Origin: Bacteroidota bacterium
GTDB taxonomy: Bacteria; Bacteroidota; Bacteroidia; JACPRZ01
Length of the DNA: 64,000 nucleotides
Direction of reading: 5' to 3'
Assembly: GCA_016193485.1 (NCBI GenBank)
Contig: JACPRZ010000043.1
Span: 1 to 64,000, forward strand
Part shown: positions 44,825 through 54,160 of the stretch, piece after piece
Position numbering within the stretch: position 1 is the first letter of the stretch
Layout of the letters: each line of letters begins with the position of its first letter
Notes under the pieces: model-generated
What the model was told of the DNA's origin: nothing
The model's input: the letters and a program-made list of their open reading frames with translations, nothing else
Databases searched by the model: none
Made by a program: the position numbers and the translations under genes

Positions 44825-45146
44825 ATATGCTAAGGTACGGATTTAAAATAAACCCAAGGTGAAGTATACAGGGACAGGGCAAGAAATAAATACATTAACG
44901 GTAAATTTCCAGATCATTATCAGAAAAACCGAACCAAACTACTTTCTTTGTACATTAGTAAAAAATTACAATTATTCGTAACGATATAAATAATTCAGGA
45001 TAAATTTAAGGGACGAATAAATTATACTACTTTGTAATTAAATTCGTATCATTAGTAAAGTTGATTTGTTGATCAGGAGATATATTTATGGTCATTCGCA
45101 TTATTATTTTTATTTCGTAAACTTATTTTTATAGTTCAAAATAGTC
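44825..45146. other. AT-rich intergenic region upstream of cphA
   Basis: These 322 bases lie between divergent cdd and cphA. I see two TACTTTG-like boxes (45028-45034 and one near 44940) that could be promoters for cphA, and no convincing gene, hairpin repeat or riboswitch. Confidence 0.5.
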
Positions 45147-47765
45147 ATGAAGATTCGCGAAATTAATGTCCTGAGGGGTCCCAATATCTGGTCTATCCGC
45201 AGGCATAAGTTAATTGTGATGACCCTTGACATCGGGGAAAAAGAAGACCTGCCCACAAATAAAATAGCCGGCTTTTATGAACGGCTTACCAAAAGGTTTC
45301 CGGGGATGTTCGAGCACCGTTGTTCCGAAGAAAAGCCGGGCGGATTTTTTTCACGCGTATATGAAGGCACCCTCGTAGGCCATGTTGCCGAACATATTGC
45401 CCTTGAAATACAAACCCTTGCCGGGATGGATTGCGGCTTCGGCCGTACCCGTGAAACGCATGAAAAAACGGTATATCATGTAGTTTTTTCCTATATGGAG
45501 GCGGAGGTGGGCAGGTATGCCGCGGAAGCATCGGTTCGCATTGTACAATCGCTGATTGACGGAAAAAAATATGACCTGAACCGCGACATCCAGCGCATGA
45601 GGGAGATCCGTGAAAAGTACCGCCTCGGCCCAAGCACGCTTTCGGTTGTGGATGAAGCGGTTTCGCGCGGCATTCCCTACATACGGCTTAACAAATATTC
45701 GCTTGTACAACTCGGCTGGGGAGTAAACCAGAAAAGAATACGGGCAACCATCACAAGCCAGACGAGCGATATTGCCGTTGACATCGCCTGCGATAAAGAA
45801 GAGACAAAAAATTTACTGCGCACGGCAGGAATTCCCGTTGCTGACGGAACTACGGTTATCAATGTTCGTGAATTATCACTTGCCGTAGAGGACTTCGGAT
45901 ATCCGCTTGTCATAAAGCCGGTGAATGGAAACCACGGGAAAGGCGCCACGATTCATATAAAAAACTGGAATGAAGCAAAAGCAGCGCTCACTGTTGCTCA
46001 GAAAATATCCTCTGAAGTTATTGTGGAACAGTTGGTCATGGGTTACGATTTCCGGTTACTTGTAATCAATAACAAATTCATTGCAGCGGCAAGACGAACT
46101 CCCGCAATGGTTATCGGTGACGGAAAATCCACTATCCGCCAACTGATAGATGTTGTCAACAGCGATACGCGCAGGGGGTACGGGCATGAAAACGTTCTGA
46201 CTCGCATTGAATTGGACTCAATGACAAAAGATATACTGAAAAGGCAGCGTCTTTCACTGAATTCAGTGCTTCCGCGTGCACGGCAACTCTACCTGAAGTC
46301 AACCGCCAATCTCAGCACCGGGGGAACTTCGCGCGATGTTACCGAAATGGCGCATCCATACAATATTTTCCTTGCGGAAAGAATTTCACGCGTAGTGGGC
46401 CTTGACATCTGCGGTATTGATGTGATGACAACCGATATCAGTCAGCCGCTGAATGAAACCGGTGGCGCTGTACTTGAAGTCAACGCAGCGCCCGGGTTCC
46501 GGATGCACACCCATCCCACGGTTGGTTTGCCGCGCAATGTTGCCGAGCCGGTGGTAGATATGCTTTTCCCGCAGGGAAGCCGGTGGCGCATTCCCATTGT
46601 ATCCATTACGGGTACTAACGGCAAAACCACAACAACGCGGCTGATTGCACATATAGCAGCCACGATGGGTTTCAAGGCGGGATTCACTACAACGGATGGC
46701 ACTTACATACAGAATACACTGCTGGAACGCGGTGATAATTCCGGACCCGAAAGCGCAAAATTTATTCTTAAAGATCCTTCCGTGGATTTTGCCGTACTTG
46801 AAACAGCGAGGGGGGGGATATTGCGTTCAGGGCTCGGCTTTGACCATTGCGATGTTGCCGTAGTGACCAATATAGCCGAAGACCACCTCGGATTAAAAGA
46901 TGTGCATACCCTTGAAGAACTTACACGCGTAAAAGCCGTAGTTCCTGAATCGGTTTCACCTGCCGGTTATGCTATTCTCAATGCCGATGATGACAACGTT
47001 TTCTCAATGTCAAAAAACCTGCAATGTAATGTCGGTTTGTTCAGCATGGATGAAAACAACCCGAGGGTGGTTAAGCATTGCAAAGAAAGGGGGCTTGCCG
47101 CAATAACCGAAGAAGGGTACGTTACCATCTGCAAAGGCAGTTGGAAGATACGGGTTGAAAAAGTGGTCAATATCCCGCTTACCTTTTCAGGTAAGGCGCA
47201 ATTCAATATTCAGAATGTGCTTGCCGCAACCTTAGCCGGATTCGTGCAACATGCCAAGATTGAGGATTTGCGTCTCGCCCTCCGCACTTTTGAGCCATCG
47301 CCTTCTCTTACCCCGGGAAGAATGAACATGTTCCATTTCAAAAATTTTGATGTTCTGGTTGATTATGCGCACAATACACATTGCTATGAATCCCTGGGAA
47401 AATTCCTGCAGAAAGTCCCTGCAAAGCGTAAGGCGGGTATGATTGCCGGTGTTGGCGACAGGCGCGATGAGGATATAATTGCTCTCGGCAGGGTAGCAGC
47501 GCGTATTTTTGATGAGATTGTAATCCGGCAGGATAAACACATCCGGAACCGGAAACCGGAAGATATCATTACCCTGCTCAAAAAAGGAATTTTTGAATCT
47601 AAACCGAAAATAAAAGTGACCTATATTCCGGATGAGATGAAAGGCATTGAATATTTAATTCACCACGGACGCAAAGGCGATTTTATAGTGATCGGCTGCG
47701 AACAGATTTTTGAAGCGCTTGAACTAGTGGGTAAACTCAAGGAAAAAGAAGAAGCAGGGAAATGA
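45147..47765 (+). CDS. cphA: Cyanophycin synthetase
   Basis: The 872-aa enzyme polymerises aspartate and arginine into cyanophycin with ATP. Its order is an N-terminal domain (about 1-160), an ATP-grasp domain (about 215-470, FGYPLVIKPVNGNHGKGATI) and a Mur-ligase-like domain with P-loop SITGTNGKTTTTR near residue 487, then VDYAHNTHCYESL and the CphA end GCEQIFEAL. Size matches CphA1. No cyanophycinase is in the window. The stop overlaps the start of an acyl-CoA synthetase gene by 4 bp, so the two are translationally coupled. Confidence 0.95.
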   Translation: MKIREINVLRGPNIWSIRRHKLIVMTLDIGEKEDLPTNKIAGFYERLTKRFPGMFEHRCSEEKPGGFFSRVYEGTLVGHVAEHIALEIQTLAGMDCGFGRTRETHEKTVYHVVFSYMEAEVGRYAAEASVRIVQSLIDGKKYDLNRDIQRMREIREKYRLGPSTLSVVDEAVSRGIPYIRLNKYSLVQLGWGVNQKRIRATITSQTSDIAVDIACDKEETKNLLRTAGIPVADGTTVINVRELSLAVEDFGYPLVIKPVNGNHGKGATIHIKNWNEAKAALTVAQKISSEVIVEQLVMGYDFRLLVINNKFIAAARRTPAMVIGDGKSTIRQLIDVVNSDTRRGYGHENVLTRIELDSMTKDILKRQRLSLNSVLPRARQLYLKSTANLSTGGTSRDVTEMAHPYNIFLAERISRVVGLDICGIDVMTTDISQPLNETGGAVLEVNAAPGFRMHTHPTVGLPRNVAEPVVDMLFPQGSRWRIPIVSITGTNGKTTTTRLIAHIAATMGFKAGFTTTDGTYIQNTLLERGDNSGPESAKFILKDPSVDFAVLETARGGILRSGLGFDHCDVAVVTNIAEDHLGLKDVHTLEELTRVKAVVPESVSPAGYAILNADDDNVFSMSKNLQCNVGLFSMDENNPRVVKHCKERGLAAITEEGYVTICKGSWKIRVEKVVNIPLTFSGKAQFNIQNVLAATLAGFVQHAKIEDLRLALRTFEPSPSLTPGRMNMFHFKNFDVLVDYAHNTHCYESLGKFLQKVPAKRKAGMIAGVGDRRDEDIIALGRVAARIFDEIVIRQDKHIRNRKPEDIITLLKKGIFESKPKIKVTYIPDEMKGIEYLIHHGRKGDFIVIGCEQIFEALELVGKLKEKEEAGK

Positions 47766-49864
47766 AAGGTTTTAACGGAAATAATCCGGATTTTTCAGGG
47801 ACAGATAACAGGATGGCGATAAAACTCCTGAACCGTCTTGCTAAAATTCCGGGCCGCCTGCCTCCCCATGAAAAGTGGAAAATTATTTCAGAAAGAATTC
47901 TTACCCCGGATATTCCCTTCCATATCCATAAGGCGCTTTTTGATTTGATTTATGCAAAGTACCCCCCCCATAAGCCCCCCCTTGCGTGGTTGCCGGATGA
48001 GAAACAGATAAAAAAGACCAATATCCATAAGGCGCTGAAAGAACTGAATCTCAAGGATTACCCTTCTCTTTACAGATGGTCCGTGACAAACCGGCTGCTG
48101 TTCTGGGAATACGTGATAAAAAAATCAGGCATCAGGATTATGTCTCCATATACTTCCGTTGCACTATTTAATGACGGAGCGGAAAATCCGCAATGGCTGT
48201 ACGGGGCAAAAATGAATATCGCTCAATCCTGCTTCGGGGTGACTGAAAAGAAAACCGCCATCATTTTCCGTGGTGAAACCGGCCCATTGAAAAAAATGAG
48301 TTATGGTGAACTCAACCGTCTGAGTAACCGGGTTGCAAATGGCCTCGTTGAAATGGGTTTCAAAAAAGGCGATGCCCTTGCCATAGATATGCTGATGACT
48401 GCCGAAGCAGTGGCGGTTTACATCGGAATCATTAAGGCGGGATGCATTGTTGTTTCCATAGCCGACAGTTTAGCCCCTGCTGAAATCCAGAAGCGGCTTG
48501 AAATTTCAGGCGCTAAAGCGATTTTCACACAGGATTTTATCACGAGGGGGGGGGGAAATCTCCCGATGTATGAAAAAGTGCTGCAGGCGTTACCTCAAAA
48601 AGTTATTGTCATTCCATCAGGAAAAGAAATTGCAATCAAAATCCGGGACGAAGATGTGAGTTGGAAAAATTTTCTCAGCCGGAAGGCAAAATTTGTTCCC
48701 GTTGCATGTGATCCGGAGGACACCATCAATATTCTGTTTTCTTCCGGCACAACGGGCGATCCCAAAGCCATTCCATGGAATCACACTACGCCAATCAAAT
48801 GCGTAGCGGACGGATATTTTCACCACAACATTCAGCCCGGCAGGGTTATCGCCTGGCCTACCAATCTCGGATGGATGATGGGTCCCTGGCTCATCTTTGC
48901 ATCGCTGATAAATAAAGCCGCTATAGCGCTTTTTTATGGGGCGCCTACAGGAAGGGAGTTCGGTGAATTTGTACAGGATGCACGGGTGAATATGCTTGGC
49001 GTTGTGCCGAGTATCGTAAAGCGATGGATAGAAACCGACTGCATGGAAGGATTGGATTGGAGTAAAATTTACGCGTTCAGTTCAACGGGCGAAAGTTCAA
49101 ATTTTAACGACTACCTGTGGCTTATGGCGCGTGCCGGCTACAAACCCGTTATTGAATATTGCGGTGGAACAGAAATCGGGGGGGGATATATTACCGGTAC
49201 AATGGTACAGTCCGCATCTCCCGCTACATTCTCCACCCCGTCACTCGGTCTTGACCTTTCCATCCTGGATGAGGAAGGAAGGGAAGCAGATAACGGTGAA
49301 CTTTTTGTAGTTGGTCCTTCTATCGGCCTTTCAACAGAGTTACTTAACCAGGGTCATCATAAAGTATATTATTCAGGCACACCTCCTGTTACTGCAGGAA
49401 TGAAAGGCGTATCAGGCATTTCCCTATCAAAACAATTGGAGAAACTAAAACTTGAACCTGTTCTCAGGCGGCATGGCGACCAGATGGAAAAACTGCGGGG
49501 CGGTTATTTCCGCGCTCACGGCAGGGCTGATGATACCATGAACCTCGGTGGTATAAAAATAAGTTCGGCCGAAATTGAGCGGACTCTTTTACATGTTGAA
49601 GAGGTCAGCGAAACGGCAGCCATTGGTGTTGACCCTCCCGGTGGCGGTCCAAGCGAACTGGTAATTTATGCCGTCATGAAGACGCCTTGTCCAAAAGAAA
49701 CCCTGGTGCAAAAAATGCAAAAATTCATTCGCGAAAAACTAAACCCTCTTTTTAAAATAAAAGATGTAGTAATCACCGGGCAACTTCCCCGAACGGCTTC
49801 CAATAAAGTGATGAGAAGGGTGTTGAGGAAGGAATATTTGTCCAAATATGTTCGGATTTCCTAA
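47762..49864 (+). CDS. AMP-forming acyl-CoA synthetase
   Basis: The 700-aa protein activates a carboxylic acid to acyl-AMP and then acyl-CoA. It has the P-loop-like SSGTTGDPKAIPW (about 326), GWMMGPW, YCGGTEIGGGYITGT, the hinge GRADDTMNLGGIKIS and catalytic lysine segment PRTASNKVMRRVLR near 680. It resembles acetyl-/acetoacetyl-CoA-synthetase-like proteins with an extended N-terminus. The substrate is open. A G10 run (48546-48555) codes a Gly-Gly-Gly turn in a variable loop. Its ATG overlaps the cphA stop. Confidence 0.88.
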   Translation: MKGFNGNNPDFSGTDNRMAIKLLNRLAKIPGRLPPHEKWKIISERILTPDIPFHIHKALFDLIYAKYPPHKPPLAWLPDEKQIKKTNIHKALKELNLKDYPSLYRWSVTNRLLFWEYVIKKSGIRIMSPYTSVALFNDGAENPQWLYGAKMNIAQSCFGVTEKKTAIIFRGETGPLKKMSYGELNRLSNRVANGLVEMGFKKGDALAIDMLMTAEAVAVYIGIIKAGCIVVSIADSLAPAEIQKRLEISGAKAIFTQDFITRGGGNLPMYEKVLQALPQKVIVIPSGKEIAIKIRDEDVSWKNFLSRKAKFVPVACDPEDTINILFSSGTTGDPKAIPWNHTTPIKCVADGYFHHNIQPGRVIAWPTNLGWMMGPWLIFASLINKAAIALFYGAPTGREFGEFVQDARVNMLGVVPSIVKRWIETDCMEGLDWSKIYAFSSTGESSNFNDYLWLMARAGYKPVIEYCGGTEIGGGYITGTMVQSASPATFSTPSLGLDLSILDEEGREADNGELFVVGPSIGLSTELLNQGHHKVYYSGTPPVTAGMKGVSGISLSKQLEKLKLEPVLRRHGDQMEKLRGGYFRAHGRADDTMNLGGIKISSAEIERTLLHVEEVSETAAIGVDPPGGGPSELVIYAVMKTPCPKETLVQKMQKFIREKLNPLFKIKDVVITGQLPRTASNKVMRRVLRKEYLSKYVRIS

Positions 49865-49891
49865 ACAGAATAAATTGTTACATTTGTTATT

Positions 49892-50092
49892 ATGAGCACA
49901 ACTACGATAACGGTTTTAATATGCATCCTGCTTATTGGTTTTGCCCTTGCCGGTATCGGGATAAAAATACTTACGAAAAAAGGCGGCAGGTTTTATGGCA
50001 GTTGCGCATCAAATAATCCTTTCCTGCGTAAAGACGGGATGACATGCCCTGCCTGCGGGGCGAAGCCGGAGGAGGAGTGCAAGAAGAAATGA
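49892..50092 (+). CDS. Small Cys-rich membrane protein, possibly NqrM-like
   Basis: The 66-aa protein has one membrane helix (about 6-28) followed by GGRFYGSCASNN and a CPACGAKPEEECKKK tail with four cysteines in all. It resembles small Bacteroidota proteins and NqrM, a Cys-bearing protein needed for Na+-NQR maturation. The next annotated enzyme gene is apbE, the flavinylating enzyme for the same complex, which supports the idea. Homology is weak by eye, so the name is provisional. Confidence 0.6.
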   Translation: MSTTTITVLICILLIGFALAGIGIKILTKKGGRFYGSCASNNPFLRKDGMTCPACGAKPEEECKKK

Positions 50093-50107
50093 AAAGCACG
50101 CTTTAAT

Positions 50108-50215
50108 TTATTCACCCTGAAATAATTCCTTATCTTCATGATATAGCATAATGAGGGCAAATGTAATTAATCCTGCTCCAATAATACCAATTCCAATGAT
50201 CTCAATTGTGCTCAT
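50108..50215 (-). CDS. Possible 35-aa single-helix membrane microprotein
   Basis: ATG 50215 to TAA 50108 codes MSTIEIIGIGIIGAGLITFA, then LIMLYHEDKELFQGE: one hydrophobic helix and an acidic tail. It converges on the NqrM-like gene and precedes no other gene on its strand. The clean helix-plus-polar-tail shape favours a real peptide, but it is short and unsupported otherwise. Confidence 0.4.
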   Translation of the reverse strand: MSTIEIIGIGIIGAGLITFALIMLYHEDKELFQGE

Positions 50216-50227
50216 AGTTAAAGTTTT

Positions 50228-50378
50228 TGTTACTATTCACCCCCTCTGTGAAACTCTGTTATCTCAGTGAACTCTGTGTTAAAAATTCTTCAACACAGAG
50301 AGCACAGAGTACACTGAGTTACACAGAGTTAAATTGCAATGACTAATAATAATTTGTAATTTGGGGTGAATAGTAACA
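50228..50378. repeat. Nested hairpin between genes (ACTCTGTG family)
   Basis: Perfect 16-bp outer arms TGTTACTATTCACCCC (50228-50243) and GGGGTGAATAGTAACA (50363-50378) enclose an inner imperfect hairpin of CTCTGTGAAACTCTG-type and AACACAGAGAGCACAGAG-type units (50244-50328). With the 35-aa ORF it fills most of the gap to apbE; I see nothing else at 50379-50559. Confidence 0.7.
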
Positions 50379-50559
50379 AGTTTTTTAAAGTATCTTCTGA
50401 TTTTAATAAAAGAAATAATCCCTAATATTGTAAATAAAGCGAACGATATAAATCCAAGCAAAAATAATAAAAATTCACCTTTTCATATTTCAGTTTTTTT
50501 TCATTTGTTCCGTTTACCGGTTCCATGCTGCGAAGATAAATTTTTTTCCCATTTGGGAT

Positions 50560-51576
50560 TTATTTCCCGCTATTCACAAACCACACTTTCAAACTTTCCG
50601 TTGCAAAAGTTTTTATTTGGTTTTCTGTTGTGGTGAAGATTAATAGACCCTGAACATGATTACTCTGTCGCAAGAATTCTTCCGCTCCTTTTTCTCCCAT
50701 AACAATTAGTGCCGTAGCCAGTGCATCAGCAGTAGTGCAATCATCTGCGATAACCGATGCGCTCAGCAGGTTATGGTAAACGCCATAGCCGGTTTTGGGA
50801 TCAATAATGTGAGAATACCGTTTACCGTTTATTTCATGGTATTTCCGGTAAACGCCCGAAGTGGCGAGTGATTTGTCTGATAATGAAATTGCGGTAAATA
50901 TTTTCCTGCTTCCGGGTTCTGCTATCGGATCATCAATGCCAATCCTCCAGTATTCCCCCTTCTCATTTTTTCCGGATGCCCCCACCTCCCCCCCAAGTTC
51001 AATCATGTAATCGGTAATCCGCTCCGATTTAAGATAGCGTGCCAATAGATCAACCGTATATCCCTGTGCAATACCGCTGAAATCAATTTTCAGGCGCGGA
51101 TCATCTTTAATGATCTTATTATTGCTGATATGAATTTTCTTGTACCCCGTAAAGGCAAGCACGCTGTCAATTAATGCGCTGCCGGGGACTGAAAAGAGGG
51201 CTTCATTATCCTTATCGAACTTCCAGAGTAAAAAAAGCGGCATCACGGTCGGGTCAAAAAGCCCTCCCGTCAGTTCGGAGATTTCAATCCCCCGTTTGAA
51301 AACTGCAATAAAATGTTCATCCAAAATAACGGTCGTATCGTTATTATTTACCCTGCTTATTATTGAATTTTCTTTATAGGTGGAAAGTGAATTGTCAATG
51401 ATCCGGAATATTGAATCAACTGGTCCTGAATAATCTGATGTATTGCGGGAAATAAACTTAATGCTGTAGGTAGTTCCCTGCGCTTCCCCGGAAATGTAAA
51501 TAAGGTTTTTTTCCGGATTCAGGCAGGAAAAAAAAAACAGAAAGGGGAAAAATAATGTGAGGGAAGTGAGGTTCAA
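50560..51576 (-). CDS. apbE: FAD:protein FMN transferase
   Basis: The 338-aa lipoprotein (signal peptide with FFFFSC, Cys18) attaches FMN to threonines of flavoproteins such as NqrB/NqrC in the periplasm. Family motifs are GTTYSIKF, SELTGGLFDPTVMPL, KIDFSGIAQGYTVD and YSHIIDPKTGY, followed by a DALATAL stretch. The NqrM-like gene lies nearby, though Nqr subunits themselves are outside the window. A decamer repeat array lies just upstream of its ATG. Confidence 0.93.
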   Translation of the reverse strand: MNLTSLTLFFPFLFFFSCLNPEKNLIYISGEAQGTTYSIKFISRNTSDYSGPVDSIFRIIDNSLSTYKENSIISRVNNNDTTVILDEHFIAVFKRGIEISELTGGLFDPTVMPLFLLWKFDKDNEALFSVPGSALIDSVLAFTGYKKIHISNNKIIKDDPRLKIDFSGIAQGYTVDLLARYLKSERITDYMIELGGEVGASGKNEKGEYWRIGIDDPIAEPGSRKIFTAISLSDKSLATSGVYRKYHEINGKRYSHIIDPKTGYGVYHNLLSASVIADDCTTADALATALIVMGEKGAEEFLRQSNHVQGLLIFTTTENQIKTFATESLKVWFVNSGK

Positions 51577-51580
51577 ATTA

Positions 51581-51640
51581 ATACCTATTAATGCCTACGA
51601 ATGTCTATCAATGCCCACCAATGCCTATGCATACTCATCC
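51581..51640. repeat. Six-unit decamer array (ATGCCTATCA type) between divIC and apbE
   Basis: Six consecutive 10-bp units in exact register (ATACCTATTA, ATGCCTACGA, ATGTCTATCA, ATGCCCACCA, ATGCCTATGC, ATACTCATCC) fill most of the gap between the divIC stop and the apbE start. No other copy is visible in the window. Confidence 0.75.
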
Positions 51641-51653
51641 TTTTTCTATTGAT

Positions 51654-51944
51654 TTACTTCTCCTTCACTATCACAAAAATCTCCTCATTATCCTTCTTCA
51701 TCAAGTATTTTTCGCGGGCGAATTTTTCAAGATTTGCCGGGTTGGTCATCAGGTCGCGCAATTCTTTGCGGTTTTTTTCAATCTCCTTTATGTAATATTC
51801 CCGGTCGCTTTTCATACGGCTGATTTTCCTTTGTAACCTGATCTGCGATATAATGTCGTTATTATCAAAAAAGAGCAGCCATGCAAAAAGGACAAGCAGT
51901 GATAAAATAAATTTATTTTTCAGAACTCTGAATACTTTTCTCAT
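51654..51944 (-). CDS. divIC: Septum formation initiator, DivIC/FtsB family
   Basis: The 96-aa protein has one N-terminal membrane helix (about 11-27), then a coiled coil (IRLQRKISRMKSDREYYIKEI) and the family end NPANLEKFAREKYLMKKDNEEIF. It is a small bitopic divisome protein that bridges FtsL and FtsQ-type partners. A TACATTTG box precedes it. The decamer array follows its stop at 51654. Confidence 0.92.
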   Translation of the reverse strand: MRKVFRVLKNKFILSLLVLFAWLLFFDNNDIISQIRLQRKISRMKSDREYYIKEIEKNRKELRDLMTNPANLEKFAREKYLMKKDNEEIFVIVKEK

Positions 51945-51961
51945 AATGGGATTATTGATTG

Positions 51962-51969
51962 CAAATGTA
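51962..51969 (-). promoter_or_regulatory. -7 promoter box TACATTTG of divIC
   Basis: An exact TAnnTTTG on the minus strand, 17 bp upstream of the divIC ATG. Confidence 0.6.
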
Positions 51970-52049
51970 CTCCTTTCAATCCGGTAAAAAAAACAAGTGA
52001 ATAGATTTTATTAACAGGAAGGTGTTAAAAGGAGTTGCACTGAACCCTG

Positions 52050-53681
52050 TTATTTCCCCTCCATGAACGGATAGCGGTAATCAACAGGAGGTACGAAGGT
52101 CTCTTTGATGGATCGCGGGCTCACCCATCGCAGGAGGTTGTATTTCGAACCCGCTTTATCGTTGGTTCCCGACTTGCGGGCTCCCCCGAAGGGCTGCTGG
52201 TTTACAACCGCACCGGTCGGCTTATCATTGATGTAGAAATTTCCGGAGGAGTTCTCAAGTTTTTTGCATGCGAGTTCAACGGCATACCGGTCCTGCGCGA
52301 AAATGGAACCGGTAAGAGCATACGGGGAAGTGGTATTGACGAGATCAAGTGTTTCGCTGTAACGGGAGGGGTTGTAAACATAAACGGTAAGCACGGGACC
52401 GAAAATTTCTTCACACATAGTGGTATAACGGGGTTTTTTAGCGAGGATCACCGTGGGTTCAATAAAATATCCTTTTGTTTTATCGCATCTTCCACCGGCA
52501 ATGATTTCGGCATCGTTGTCTTTCCGGGCGCCATCAATGAATTTTTTAATGGAATCAAACGCCTCCTCATTTATTACGGCATTGATGAAATTCGAAAAAT
52601 CTTCAACCCCCCCCATTTTAAAGGAACGGATATCCTTAAGAAGGAGTTCTTTCACATCAGGCCAGAGGTTTGACGGAATATAAGCACGGGAGGCGGCCGA
52701 ACATTTCTGTCCCTGGTACTCAAAAGCACCGCGCGCCATGGCCGTGGCGAGCGGTTTTACATCGGCCGATTTATGCGCAAGAATGAAATCTTTCCCACCG
52801 GTTTCCCCGACAATGCGGGGGTAGGATTTATAAATACCAATATTTTCACCCACTTTCTTCCATACCGAATTGAAAACACCGGTTGAGCCGGTGTAGTGTA
52901 TTCCGGCAAAAGCGGGATGGTTCAGAACCGCATCAGCCGTTTCGGGTCCCGAAGTAAAAACAAGGTTGATGACCCCCGGTGGCAATCCTGCTTTTTCGAG
53001 GATCTCCATAATAATTGCTGCGGAATAAATCTGGGTATTGGATGGTTTCCATACCACTGTATTACCCATCAGGGCAGGTGAAGCGGGCAGGTTTCCGGCT
53101 ATGGAAGTGAAGTTAAAGGGCGTGAGCGCCCAGACAAATCCTTCAAGCGGACGGTATTCCATCCTGTTCCACATACCCGGTGATGAAGCGGGCTGGCCGC
53201 GGTATATTTCAGCCATGAACCATACATTGAACCGGAAAAAATCAATCAGTTCACATGCCGAATCAATCTCTGCCTGGAAAGCATTTTTTGACTGGCAAAG
53301 CATTGTGGCTGCATTCATCTTATACCGGTAAGGACCGGCAAGCAGGTCTGCTGCTTTAAGAAATACGGATGCCCGCTGTTCCCATGGAAGGGATGCCCAT
53401 GCTTCCTTTGCCGCAAGAGCGGCTTCAATGGCGAGTTGTACATGTTTTTTACCGCCTTTGTGAAAATAGCCCAGGATATGTTTATGGTCGTGGGGGGGGG
53501 TAATGGCAATGCGGTTATTCGTGATCATCTCTTTCCCGCCAATATGCATGTGTATTTCCGATTCGTTCCTCCGCAACGATTCGATCTCTTCCTTAAGGCG
53601 GAATCGCTCTTCGCTTCCGGGAGCATAACTCTTTACCGGTTCGTTCTGCGGAAAAGTCGGGATGAAAAAGCCGGAAGACAT
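52050..53681 (-). CDS. pruA: L-glutamate gamma-semialdehyde dehydrogenase
   Basis: The 543-aa aldehyde dehydrogenase oxidises the proline- and arginine-derived semialdehyde to glutamate with NAD. The Rossmann site (GFVWALTPFNFTSIAGNLP), general base ETGGKD and catalytic Cys in YQGQKCSAASR are clear. The family-specific tail TGAVVNQQPFGGARKSGTNDKAGS is complete. The length is that of the stand-alone bacterial and mitochondrial type. It completes the downstream end of the arginine catabolic theme in this region. C8 and G9 homopolymer runs lie in it. Confidence 0.95.
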   Translation of the reverse strand: MSSGFFIPTFPQNEPVKSYAPGSEERFRLKEEIESLRRNESEIHMHIGGKEMITNNRIAITPPHDHKHILGYFHKGGKKHVQLAIEAALAAKEAWASLPWEQRASVFLKAADLLAGPYRYKMNAATMLCQSKNAFQAEIDSACELIDFFRFNVWFMAEIYRGQPASSPGMWNRMEYRPLEGFVWALTPFNFTSIAGNLPASPALMGNTVVWKPSNTQIYSAAIIMEILEKAGLPPGVINLVFTSGPETADAVLNHPAFAGIHYTGSTGVFNSVWKKVGENIGIYKSYPRIVGETGGKDFILAHKSADVKPLATAMARGAFEYQGQKCSAASRAYIPSNLWPDVKELLLKDIRSFKMGGVEDFSNFINAVINEEAFDSIKKFIDGARKDNDAEIIAGGRCDKTKGYFIEPTVILAKKPRYTTMCEEIFGPVLTVYVYNPSRYSETLDLVNTTSPYALTGSIFAQDRYAVELACKKLENSSGNFYINDKPTGAVVNQQPFGGARKSGTNDKAGSKYNLLRWVSPRSIKETFVPPVDYRYPFMEGK

Positions 53682-53710
53682 ATTACATTTTGATTCCGAT
53701 ACAATTCAGT

Positions 53711-54097
53711 TCAGTTCAGTTTAAAGGGTACGATAAAATAAATTTCGGGCAGATCAACCTTAAAAGGTTGTTTATCCACCATCCGCATCAACTCATAGTA
53801 TCCTTTCATCTTTCCGATATCGGAATAGAGGTCGAAATATGACTCATATTCATACTTGCTGCCGGGTTCGAGAACCTGGTGCCTGCCGCTGACCGCCTTT
53901 CCTTCAATATCCCTGTAATCACCGATAGAATCAAATAAGGTCCATTTGCGCTTCAGCAACTGGACGGTGTACATGCTCGTATTTTCGATCCTTATCCTGT
54001 ACCGGAAAATATATTCAAACCTGAAAATATTGGAATTTTTGGGATCATAGTTTGTTTTCACGCTCACTTTAATCCCGTTGGTGACTTTTGTGATCAT
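53711..54097 (-). CDS. apaG: ApaG domain protein
   Basis: The 128-aa protein forms an Fn3-like beta sandwich characteristic of ApaG (FRYRIRIENTS, RKWTLFDSIGDYRDIEGKAVSG, LEPGSKYEYESYFDL, MKGYYELMR). ApaG is linked to Co/Mg resistance and Ap4A levels, with no proven biochemical role. It lies 29 bp upstream of pruA on the same strand. Confidence 0.93.
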   Translation of the reverse strand: MITKVTNGIKVSVKTNYDPKNSNIFRFEYIFRYRIRIENTSMYTVQLLKRKWTLFDSIGDYRDIEGKAVSGRHQVLEPGSKYEYESYFDLYSDIGKMKGYYELMRMVDKQPFKVDLPEIYFIVPFKLN

Positions 54098-54160
54098 AAA
54101 ACCGAAACTGATTTTAGTAATATAAACGCCTGTAACTTATGGCGCAATAATACGAATTTT

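Noticed and set aside
45088-45120. Ten-codon ORF MVIRIIIFIS as a leader peptide for cphA
   Set aside because: AT-rich sequence gives such ORFs by chance; no attenuator-like stems or runs of regulatory codons follow.
45286-45633. Long minus-strand ORFs opposite cphA
   Set aside because: Mirror frames of a strongly coding gene; they contain no family features.
46386-46702. Overlapping minus-strand ORFs within the cphA Mur-ligase region
   Set aside because: Shadows; the plus strand has all catalytic motifs in frame.
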